Shown here: piece after piece, positions 26,070-32,421 of the stretch
How positions within the stretch are numbered: position 1 is the stretch's first letter
Layout of the letters: each line of letters opens with the position of its first letter
NCBI GenBank assembly: GCA_030950925.1
Contig: JAUZQO010000047.1
Location: 1-59,044 of the forward strand
Reading direction: 5' to 3'
DNA: 59,044 nt
From: Mariprofundaceae bacterium
Lineage (GTDB): Bacteria; Pseudomonadota; Zetaproteobacteria; Mariprofundales; Mariprofundaceae
Notes under the pieces: generated by a model
What the model saw: the letters and a program-made list of their open reading frames with translations, nothing else
The model's database searches: none
Told to the model about the DNA's origin: nothing
Program-made: the position numbers and the translations under genes

Positions 26070-26384
26070 ATGATATACACTTATATGAAAGGTGCATTGT
26101 TAAGCGCAAGTTTATTGGCAGCATCGTTTGCCTATGCGGATGAAAACCACACCATGTCTGATACCCAACATCAAAAAACCATGAGTGGTATGCATCATCC
26201 AGTATCATCTCAAGCTCAATATGGTGAGTCAGATACTGCTGTGATGGGAGATGCTCAACATCGAAAAACAATGACAGGCATGAAACATCAACACAGTGCC
26301 AACGAGAAGGATCATGAAAAAGAAAGCAAGATGTCCGATGCTCAACATCGAAAAACAATGGGCGGCATGCATCATTCTGATTAA
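26070..26384 (+). CDS. Exported protein with three QH-KTM-GM-H repeats
   Basis: The ~104-residue product starts at ATG 26070 behind AGGAG (26085 is an alternative). It has a signal peptide (cleaved near SFAYADE) and a mature part built from three copies of a 15-residue unit: SDTQHQKTMSGMHHP, GDAQHRKTMTGMKHQ and SDAQHRKTMGGMHHS. Linkers between them are hydrophilic. Each unit carries His and Met at fixed positions (H4, M9, M12, H14 and often H15), a pattern suited to copper or silver. I know no named family with this unit. It ends the unit that starts at 25306. Confidence 0.65.
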   Translation: MIYTYMKGALLSASLLAASFAYADENHTMSDTQHQKTMSGMHHPVSSQAQYGESDTAVMGDAQHRKTMTGMKHQHSANEKDHEKESKMSDAQHRKTMGGMHHSD

Positions 26385-26402
26385 CTGATTGGATTCAGAT
26401 GC

Positions 26403-26577
26403 TATAGTGATTCAAGTATTAACCCACCGTCATTCCAGAGTGCTTGTGTCTGGAATCTATTGATAGACCCTTGATACAACCCTCGACACAAGCATTCGAG
26501 GGTGACGTGCGTGGGGGTGTTGCATTCGAGGCTGGCGACAAGTATCAATGTAGTATCCATACTTGAACTACCCTATA
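26403..26577. repeat. Dispersed TATAG-type element, copy E (extended)
   Basis: TATAGTGATTCAAGTAT is at 26403 and a looser right end (ATACTTGAAC...CCTATA) is at 26559-26577. The first module is GTCATTCCAGA...TCTGGAATCTA and the second is ACCCTCGA...TCGAGGGTGAC. About 35 extra bases with a partial third half-module (GCATTCGAGGCTGGCGAC) make it longer than the others. It lies directly before the merR gene. Confidence 0.75.
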
Positions 26578-26602
26578 TTGCTTGTCCTTAAGGTGTAAAA
26601 AT

Positions 26603-27010
26603 ATGATGACGGTTCATGAAGTGGCTAAAAAAATAGGCATAACATCCGATGCGGTTCGCCATTATGTGCGTATCGGTTTGTTACACCCCAAGCGAAATCC
26701 TGATAATGGTTACCGACTTTTTAGTGATGTCGATCAACATCGCTTGAGTTTCATGGTACGCGCCAAGCAGTTTGGTTTCACGCTTTCAGATATGAGAAAA
26801 ATATTTTTAGATGTGGAAGCAGGCACTTCTCCTTGTCCGCGTGTGCGTGAATTGTTGGAGAAACGTATGATGATGAACCAACAAAAAATAACTGAATTAC
26901 TGGTGATGCAAGAACGTATGCAACAAGCTCAACAAGCATGGACGGATATACCTGATGCCATGCCCAGTGATAAAATGTTGTGTCATTTGATTGAAAAAAT
27001 GGATGCTTGA
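26603..27010 (+). CDS. MerR-family metal-responsive regulator
   Basis: The ~135-residue regulator has a MerR winged helix-turn-helix (TVHEVAKKIGITSDAVRHYV, GLLHPKRNPDNGYR) and a dimerisation helix. It has a cysteine at C77 (counted from the second Met) in GTSPCPRVREL, matching the sensor Cys at that place in MerR/ZntR/CadR. A second cysteine, C126, is near the end. The two-Cys loop that CueR uses for Cu(I) is not evident, so the metal is uncertain. Start 26603 or 26606 follows AAGGTG. Three promoters in this island with MerR-type spacing are the likely targets; one overlaps this gene's stop codon. Confidence 0.85.
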   Translation: MMTVHEVAKKIGITSDAVRHYVRIGLLHPKRNPDNGYRLFSDVDQHRLSFMVRAKQFGFTLSDMRKIFLDVEAGTSPCPRVRELLEKRMMMNQQKITELLVMQERMQQAQQAWTDIPDAMPSDKMLCHLIEKMDA

Positions 27011-27038
27011 CCTATGTGTAAGGCATTGCCCTTAAAGT
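27007..27038 (+). promoter_or_regulatory. Candidate MerR-type promoter overlapping the merR stop codon
   Basis: TTGACC (27007-27012) and TAAAGT (27033-27038) are separated by 20 bases. The block GCTTGACCTATGTGTA matches the site before the P-type ATPase gene except for one base. It would drive the APC-type transporter / CopA / CopB unit starting at 27359, reading through the nested repeat between them. Confidence 0.5.
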
Positions 27039-27053
27039 AGCGGCAGCTACTAC

Positions 27054-27340
27054 GATAGCGGTTTAAGTATAGAATCACTCCTTTAGACCTTGATCCAAAT
27101 TGTCACTTCCGTCGTCACCCCCGAATGCTTGTGTCGGAGGGCTATAGTCGTTTAAGTATGAATACTACATTATGTTGCTGTCACCCTCGAATGCTTGTGT
27201 CGAGGGTCTATTGATAGATTCCAGACACAAACACTCTGGAATGACGGTGGTTTAATACTTGAATCACTATATGACTGGATGTCCGATAAAAGATTTCGAG
27301 TAGGATGGGAGAAGGGTGCATTGATACTTAAACGACTATA
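27054..27340. repeat. Dispersed element, copy F outer: older unit interrupted by a younger unit
   Basis: The outer ends are GATAGCGGTTTAAGTAT (27054-27070) and ATACTTAAACGACTATA (27324-27340). Removing the inner unit (27143-27271) and one TA joins CGGAGGGCTA to TGACTGGATGTCC. That restores the usual module order (GTCACCCCCGA...CGGAGGG, centre, GTCCGATAAAAGATTTCGAG). The outer copy is more diverged than the inner, as expected of an older target. With the promoter at 27007 and the transporter's ribosome site (AAAGGA), it accounts for nearly all of the 348-base gap before 27359. Confidence 0.75.
27143..27271. repeat. Dispersed TATAG-type element, inner nested copy
   Basis: This is a complete 129-bp unit with ends TATAGTCGTTTAAGTAT and ATACTTGAATCACTATA. 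Its modules are GTCACCCTCGA...CGAGGGTC and GATTCCAGA...TCTGGAATGAC. It sits at the centre of the outer copy, flanked by TA on each side, consistent with insertion into a TA dinucleotide that was duplicated. Confidence 0.8.
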
Positions 27341-27358
27341 TATGAAAGGACATATAGA

Positions 27359-28525
27359 ATGAAAGAACAGACCGATTTGAATCCATCCGAATATCGAACC
27401 TTTCGACAAGTCATGCCTGCCATGAGCATCCCCTTAGCCTCTATTTTTGGCAGTGGTTTTTTGGTGATTGTCCCCGTGTTGGTGAGCAGTGTGGGCGCGT
27501 ATGCTGCACTGGCGATGTTGGTGGTGGCTTTGGTCGCCTTTCAGGCAGGGGCTGTGGTTCGTCATAATATTATTTATGCAGAACCTGTGTTGGCAGCAGA
27601 AGAAAATCGCATGGCATTGATGGTGGAACGCTTATCATCGTTGGCACTTGTGGCTGCTTATGTTGTCTCGGTATGTTTATATATTCATATTTTAAGTTCG
27701 TTTGTATTGAGTGCTTTTGCTATGGATTCTGATTTTAACAAAAGCTTGCTGACCAGTATGGTGATTGGTTTTATCACCATGATGGGTGTGATGGGTGGCT
27801 TAAAACCCTTGGAAAAAATGGAAAGTATCGCCTTGTATGTCACTTTGGCTATTTTAACCGTATTACTTTTGGGCTTTGCCCTTTACGACATCAATCACTA
27901 TGTGAATGTGGGAAGTTTTACCATGCCAGCCATGCCCCAACGTTCCACTTGGGAGATGATTACCATTGTGGCTGGTACATTGATTGTCGTGCAAGGCTTT
28001 GAAACCACACGTTATTTGGGGCGACAATTTGATGCATGGACACGGGTTTTGGCTTCGCGTTACTCTCAATATCTATCACTCACGGTGTATGTGGTATTTG
28101 TGGTCTTGGCTTTGCCCGTTGTGAGCATCCTGCATGGTGATTATGAAGGCAATAGTCTGATTCTTTTGGCCGCAGAGGTCTCCGCACTGTTGGTTTCTCC
28201 CTTGATTGTTGCGGCCGCTTTATCTCAGTTTTCTGCCGCCGTCGCCGATACCTTAGCCGCTGCTGAAAATATGTCGGAAATCACCCATAATCGTATCAGG
28301 CAACGCTGGGGATATGTGATGGTGGGTAGCATTGCCATCATGTTGGCATGGTCTGGATCTATTTTTGAAATTATTACCTTAGCATCGCGAGCCTTTGCTT
28401 TGTATTATTTTCTTCAATGTATTGTGGGTTTTATCGTCTCTGAAAGTCAGTTTGAACGGGGGCGTTGTGTGCTTGTTGGATTGGCGCTGTTGTTTGTGCT
28501 GATTTTTGCTGTTCCCGCAGGATGA
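27359..28525 (+). CDS. APC-superfamily-like transporter of unknown substrate
   Basis: This 388-residue protein has about ten to eleven hydrophobic segments. The broken first helix SIFGSGFLVIVPVL (glycine-rich, like the GSGxx of LeuT-fold transporters) and segment 6 with VVQGFETTRYLG resemble the amino-acid/polyamine/organocation superfamily. No cytoplasmic domain is present. AAGGA lies nine bases before the ATG. The next gene, the multicopper oxidase, starts 24 bases after its stop, so the two are surely cotranscribed. A transporter of this fold in a copper unit could import a ligand or metal complex. I cannot name a family. Confidence 0.6.
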   Translation: MKEQTDLNPSEYRTFRQVMPAMSIPLASIFGSGFLVIVPVLVSSVGAYAALAMLVVALVAFQAGAVVRHNIIYAEPVLAAEENRMALMVERLSSLALVAAYVVSVCLYIHILSSFVLSAFAMDSDFNKSLLTSMVIGFITMMGVMGGLKPLEKMESIALYVTLAILTVLLLGFALYDINHYVNVGSFTMPAMPQRSTWEMITIVAGTLIVVQGFETTRYLGRQFDAWTRVLASRYSQYLSLTVYVVFVVLALPVVSILHGDYEGNSLILLAAEVSALLVSPLIVAAALSQFSAAVADTLAAAENMSEITHNRIRQRWGYVMVGSIAIMLAWSGSIFEIITLASRAFALYYFLQCIVGFIVSESQFERGRCVLVGLALLFVLIFAVPAG

Positions 28526-28549
28526 ATGCGTATCAAAAAGGAGAGATGG

Positions 28550-30247
28550 ATGAATCAAAAAAATAATCCCCTACGATCTAGTCGGCGAACCTTTGTAAAA
28601 GGCATGGCAACGGCGGCTGCCTGCTTGCCTTTGATGGGCGCACTGTCTCCTTTGGCTTGGGCAGGTGAGATGCTCTCCTCCCAAACGGCATTAAGGGGTA
28701 GCGTGTTTGATTTGGTGATTGCGCCGATGCGGGTCAATTTAACGGGGAAAGAAAGTATGGCCACAACCGTCAATGGACTGCTTCCAGGTCCTGTCATCAC
28801 CCTTAAAGAAGGTGATGATGTGACCATTCGCGTCACCAATCGCTTGGATGAAATGACCACCATTCACTGGCATGGCATTATTCTTGATTCGGGTATGGAT
28901 GGCGTACCAGGTATTAGTTTTCCAGGCATTGCACCTGGGGAAACCTTTGTGCATCACTTTAAAGTTGTTCAACATGGTACCTATTGGTATCACGCCCACA
29001 CACTCGCTGAACAAACAGGTGTCTATGGTGCGCTGATTATTGAGCCGCGCGATGCTTCGAATGATATGACATTTGATCGGGATTACCCAATTGTACTCAG
29101 TGACTGGACAGATGAAAACCCCGTGGATGTTTTTTTGAACCTGAAAAAATTGGGGGGCTATTATAATCAGCGCAACTTGACGGCATCGGATTTTTTCGAT
29201 GATGCCACTCACCTTGGTTTAGGGGCAGCGTTTGCCAAAAGAAAGGTATGGAATGAGACACGCATGAGTCCGAATGATTTTAGTGATGTTTCGGCTGCGA
29301 CCTATACATATTTGATGAATGGTCACAGCCCCAATGGAAATTGGCATGGTATGGCGAAAGCAGGAGAGCGGGTGCGTCTGCGCCTGATTGGTGCGGCGAC
29401 AGCAACCTTCTTTGATGTGCGCATTCCAGGTCTAAAAATAACGGTTATTGCGACAGATGGTCAGCCAGTGAAGCCAGTGGTGGTGGATGAGTTGCGTATT
29501 GGATCGGGTGAAACCTATGATGTGATGGTGACGATTCCTGATAAACAAGCCTATACGATTTTTGCGCAATCCATGGATCGTTCGGGTTATGCTTGTGGTA
29601 CTTTATCCGCAGAAAAGGGGGGGAAAGCTGCCGTGCCTGCTTTGGATCTACCTGTACCGCTGGACATGGTGGATATGATGGGTGCGATGTCACAACAGGG
29701 AAAATGGAAACAGATGGCGATGCAACACAAACCCAATCATTCACGCGATGAATATGGGGCAGGTGTGGATATGCGTGTAGATTACCCGAGGGTCAACTTG
29801 GATGATCCAGGTCCTGGGCTGCGCAACAATGGACGGCGTGTGCTGAGTTATGCAGATTTGAAAAGTATCCATACACCGCGTGATACGCGTCCACCAACGC
29901 AGGAAATCGAATTGCATTTAACGGGCAATATGGAGCGTTTTATTTGGTCGATGGACGGCTTAACCTTGAATGAAGCTGCCCCCATTCACTTTCGCAAAGG
30001 TGAACGTATTCGTGTTATTTTTCATAATGACAGCACCATGATTCACCCCATGCACTTGCATGGTATGTGGTCGGATTTAGAATCTCCTGAAGGTGGTTTC
30101 CAAGTTCGCAAACATACCATTGCTGTGCAACCTGCGCAGCGTGTGAGCATGTTGGTGACGACCGATGCGGAAGGGCGTTGGGCTTTTCATTGTCATCTTT
30201 TATATCACATGGCAGCGGGTATGTTTCGTGAGGTGGTGGTCGCATGA
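28550..30247 (+). CDS. copA: Multicopper oxidase CopA/PcoA (Tat-exported)
   Basis: The 565-residue periplasmic enzyme starts at ATG 28550 behind AAGGAG. The Tat signal SRRTFVK is at 10-16. Copper-site motifs in order are IHWHG, YWYHAH, HPMHLHG and HCHLLYHMAAGM, giving the type 1, 2 and 3 copper ligands. It oxidises Cu(I) to less toxic Cu(II) and can sequester copper. Unlike the plasmid PcoA/CopA proteins it lacks long MGGM repeats. It overlaps copB by four bases. This CopA is an oxidase and is not the P-type ATPase of the same name encoded at 32422. Confidence 0.92.
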   Translation: MNQKNNPLRSSRRTFVKGMATAAACLPLMGALSPLAWAGEMLSSQTALRGSVFDLVIAPMRVNLTGKESMATTVNGLLPGPVITLKEGDDVTIRVTNRLDEMTTIHWHGIILDSGMDGVPGISFPGIAPGETFVHHFKVVQHGTYWYHAHTLAEQTGVYGALIIEPRDASNDMTFDRDYPIVLSDWTDENPVDVFLNLKKLGGYYNQRNLTASDFFDDATHLGLGAAFAKRKVWNETRMSPNDFSDVSAATYTYLMNGHSPNGNWHGMAKAGERVRLRLIGAATATFFDVRIPGLKITVIATDGQPVKPVVVDELRIGSGETYDVMVTIPDKQAYTIFAQSMDRSGYACGTLSAEKGGKAAVPALDLPVPLDMVDMMGAMSQQGKWKQMAMQHKPNHSRDEYGAGVDMRVDYPRVNLDDPGPGLRNNGRRVLSYADLKSIHTPRDTRPPTQEIELHLTGNMERFIWSMDGLTLNEAAPIHFRKGERIRVIFHNDSTMIHPMHLHGMWSDLESPEGGFQVRKHTIAVQPAQRVSMLVTTDAEGRWAFHCHLLYHMAAGMFREVVVA

Positions 30248-31092
30248 AGCTATTAAAAAGTTTGGCTCTTTTGAGCATGGCTGGTGGTTTATGGGTGGCT
30301 TCTGCTTCGGCTGAAGGCATGAATATGCAAGGGCAAGTGATGAAAGGTTCCATGCAAGGCGGTAGTGCGCCTATGGGTGCGCGCAGTTCGAATTACTCGG
30401 ATGGCTATAAGTATCGCCACATGAAAGGTTGGGAAGAAACCGATACCATCCGTATTGATAAAGTGTTGGCAGATCAAACAGAATACCGTGTCAATAACCA
30501 TGGTAACAATAGTTTACGCTATGATACACAAGCTTGGCGAGGTACGAATTATCATAAGTTGTGGTTGAAACTGGAAGGCTCGGATGAGGTGACAACGAGA
30601 GCAGGTAATATGGAATTACAGGTGTTGGATAGCCGCTCGATTGATTCATTTTGGGAATTACAAATGGGTTTGAGATATGATCGGGTGTATAGCCCCATCA
30701 TCACCCGTCAACGCTTGCTGGCAGTGATTGGTTTTCAAGGTTTAGCACCGTATTGGTTTGATGTTGAACCTGCGCTATTTATCAGTGATAAAGGTGATGT
30801 ATCGGCGCGTGTGAGAGCAACGTATGATCTTTTATTGACACAGAAGTTGATATTGCGACCGCGTTTAGAAATCAATGCTGCCATGCGTGGAAGCTCGCAA
30901 TTTGATGTCGGTCAAGGTCTTAATGATGTTCAATGGGGCTTGCGTTTGCGCTATGAAATCACGCGTAAATTTGCACCGTATATTGGTATCGCCAAGCAGC
31001 AACAATTTGGTGCAACGGCCAACTTATTGCGTGCAGCAGGTGGAGCAAGCAATAATATATCTGTGATAACAGGTGTGCGCTGGTGGTTTTGA
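30244..31092 (+). CDS. copB: Outer-membrane copper-resistance protein CopB/PcoB
   Basis: The 282-residue protein has a signal peptide (cleaved near SASAEG), a short Met-rich N-terminal stretch (GMNMQGQVMKGSM) and a beta-barrel domain with the CopB pattern. WLKLEGSDE, QMGLRYD, FQGLAPYWFDVEPALFIS and GLRLRYEITRKFAPYIG are characteristic, and it ends in WWF as outer-membrane barrels do. It accompanies the multicopper oxidase, with overlapping stop and start (ATGA). The Met-rich region is much shorter than in plasmid PcoB. Confidence 0.88.
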   Translation: MKLLKSLALLSMAGGLWVASASAEGMNMQGQVMKGSMQGGSAPMGARSSNYSDGYKYRHMKGWEETDTIRIDKVLADQTEYRVNNHGNNSLRYDTQAWRGTNYHKLWLKLEGSDEVTTRAGNMELQVLDSRSIDSFWELQMGLRYDRVYSPIITRQRLLAVIGFQGLAPYWFDVEPALFISDKGDVSARVRATYDLLLTQKLILRPRLEINAAMRGSSQFDVGQGLNDVQWGLRLRYEITRKFAPYIGIAKQQQFGATANLLRAAGGASNNISVITGVRWWF

Positions 31093-31124
31093 GTATAAAT
31101 AATTGAGATAGATAGGTGGGTAAA

Positions 31125-31580
31125 ATGAAAAAAATCATCATGTTGGTGGCAATCATGGGCTTGATGGCCGCTTGTTCCACCACACCAAAGCTTGAGAAAA
31201 GTGATGAATCGAAACACAGCAATGTAAAGCAAGTGATGGATCATATCCATTCTTTTTATGTATCTCGGATTGGGCTTGATGATGGCTATGAAGTTATTTT
31301 TCATGTCATGCCTGCGCCTGAAGGTGAGAGTTTTAGTCGTGAAAATTATCATTTGATGGTGAGTATTAAAAAAGATGGGAAAATCATGGAAGGTTTAAAA
31401 GTTTATTCGGAAATTCATCATGCCGATGGTACATCTGAATCCAAGGTGTTGATGATGGTGATGAATGCGTGGTATATGACAGCTTACCATTTGGCGCGTG
31501 ATTCAGGCAAACATGAGATGATTGTTTCATTTGAACATGATGGTCGCGCATATTTTTCAGGGATTAAGTACCCAGAATGA
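31125..31580 (+). CDS. Lipoprotein paralogue of the 20150-20641 Met/His-rich protein
   Basis: The 151-residue lipoprotein has a lipobox MAAC (Cys 17). The start at 31125 follows AGGTGGG; 31116 is an alternative. The mature domain matches the product of 20150 position by position: DGYEVIFHVMPAPEG, YHLMVSIKKDGKIME, SESKVLMMVMNAWYMTAYHL, KHEMIVSFEHDGRAYFSG and a final IKYPE. The Met-rich N-terminal stretch of that protein is missing here. One is soluble and one is membrane-anchored. The function is not known. Its stop overlaps the start of the epsilon-like gene by four bases. Confidence 0.65.
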   Translation: MKKIIMLVAIMGLMAACSTTPKLEKSDESKHSNVKQVMDHIHSFYVSRIGLDDGYEVIFHVMPAPEGESFSRENYHLMVSIKKDGKIMEGLKVYSEIHHADGTSESKVLMMVMNAWYMTAYHLARDSGKHEMIVSFEHDGRAYFSGIKYPE

Positions 31581-32023
31581 CATGTTCAACAATGGATGTT
31601 CTGATTACAACGGTGAAGAAAGAAATTTACCGTCATCGAGCTTGTTCGGTAACGGCAACAACGGCTGAGGGTGAGTTGAAAATCATGCCTTCGCATGCGC
31701 CTTTATTGGCGGTTTTAAGGCCTGGTATTCTGATTGTTGAATGTATGCCTGATTGCCAAGGTGCAGACGTTCGATGTGATTCGATGGTTGTTTTGGGTGG
31801 GTTTATAGAAGTTCAACCTGATAGCGTCATTGTGCTTGCTGATAGTGTTGAACGAGCCGATAATCTAAATGAACAGATGGCAGCACAGGCTGTTGAACAA
31901 ACGAAAAAAGATTGGGAAGTGGCTTCAAAAGAAGAACAGGAAAAACAAAGACAAGCACATATCGCATTGGAAATTGCATTGGCTAAAATGTACCTTGTTA
32001 AAAATCGGTTGAAAAAAATGTAA
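31577..32023 (+). CDS. Orphan ATP-synthase epsilon-subunit-like protein with extra cysteines
   Basis: This 148-residue protein follows the F1 epsilon pattern closely. A beta-sandwich has AEGELKIMPSHAPLLAVLRP and then GGFIEVQPDSVIVLADSVER, followed by a C-terminal pair of charged helices (MAAQAVEQTKKDWEV..., ALEIALAKMYLVKNRL). No other ATP synthase gene is nearby. It overlaps the preceding lipoprotein gene by four bases inside a copper unit. It carries five cysteines (MTCS, RACS, VECMPDC, RCDS), several in the loop between the two signatures. A regulator or inhibitor role towards an ATPase, or a metal-sensing variant, are inferences. Confidence 0.75.
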   Translation: MTCSTMDVLITTVKKEIYRHRACSVTATTAEGELKIMPSHAPLLAVLRPGILIVECMPDCQGADVRCDSMVVLGGFIEVQPDSVIVLADSVERADNLNEQMAAQAVEQTKKDWEVASKEEQEKQRQAHIALEIALAKMYLVKNRLKKM

Positions 32024-32127
32024 TGTTTCTTCTCTTGGTGGCACTGGGTTCAAGTGGTTTCCTTAATGGATGTTACACACTTCAGCTTTATCCTCGTTCC
32101 CATACTCCTGCGTGGGAACGGATATAG
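32023..32127 (+). pseudogene. Short lipoprotein frame probably truncated by repeats
   Basis: ATG 32023 overlaps the previous stop by one base. The 34-residue frame has a signal-like start MFLLLVALGSSGFL with lipobox LNGC at Cys 17. It then runs into the CGTTCCCA hairpin (32095-32120) and ends at the TAG made by the first bases of repeat copy G. The last ten residues are thus encoded by repeat DNA. The likely reading is a lipoprotein gene whose 3' part was lost or displaced by these insertions. It could also be a chance frame. Confidence 0.4.
32095..32120. repeat. CGTTCCCA...TGGGAACG palindrome
   Basis: Perfect 8-base arms (32095-32102 and 32113-32120) surround a 10-base loop. Hairpins of this CGTTCCCA/TGGGAACG kind are scattered in many proteobacterial genomes. 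Here it abuts repeat copy G by two bases, so one element lies at the edge of another. Confidence 0.65.
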
Positions 32128-32259
32128 TGATTCAAGTATTAAATCACCACGTCATTCCCGAAATATTTTATCGGGAATCTAATGATAGACCCTCGATACA
32201 AGCACTCGAGGGTGACGATTGGATGATAGAAATGATAGTTCTATACTTGAATGACTATA
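32123..32259. repeat. Dispersed TATAG-type element, copy G
   Basis: This is a complete 137-bp unit with ends TATAGTGATTCAAGTAT and ATACTTGAATGACTATA. It is almost the same as copy C (19951-20089), but the second hairpin has C32190 and G32212 where copy C has T20018 and A20040, so the pairing is kept. It occupies the middle of the 398-base gap before the P-type ATPase gene. The rest of that gap holds the CGTTCCCA palindrome and the promoter at 32331. Confidence 0.85.
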
Positions 32260-32330
32260 TGTCTGAACGAGCATATCAGTTGTATGTACAAATATACTCA
32301 AAATCCATGCCATAAGTGATGGATGAACGC

Positions 32331-32362
32331 TTGACTTATGTGTAGGACATAAGCTTTATACT
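32331..32362 (+). promoter_or_regulatory. Candidate MerR-type promoter of the P-type ATPase gene
   Basis: TTGACT (32331-32336) and TATACT (32357-32362) are 20 bases apart. CTTATGT and ACATAAG form a perfect 7-base dyad between them, with a 5-base centre. Long spacers with a dyad between -35 and -10 are the mark of MerR-activated promoters. It is the best of three such sites in the island. The ATPase ATG lies 60 bases downstream behind GGAGG. Confidence 0.6.
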
Positions 32363-32421
32363 TTTCCCATTGTAAGCGTCATGATTGCGGCACTACGTTT
32401 GATGATATATGGAGGTCAACC

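Noticed and set aside
32070-32315. 81-residue frame upstream of the P-type ATPase gene
   Set aside because: It runs through the CGTTCCCA palindrome and all of element copy G, has no ribosome site, and its translation has no recognisable pattern. The repeats explain it.
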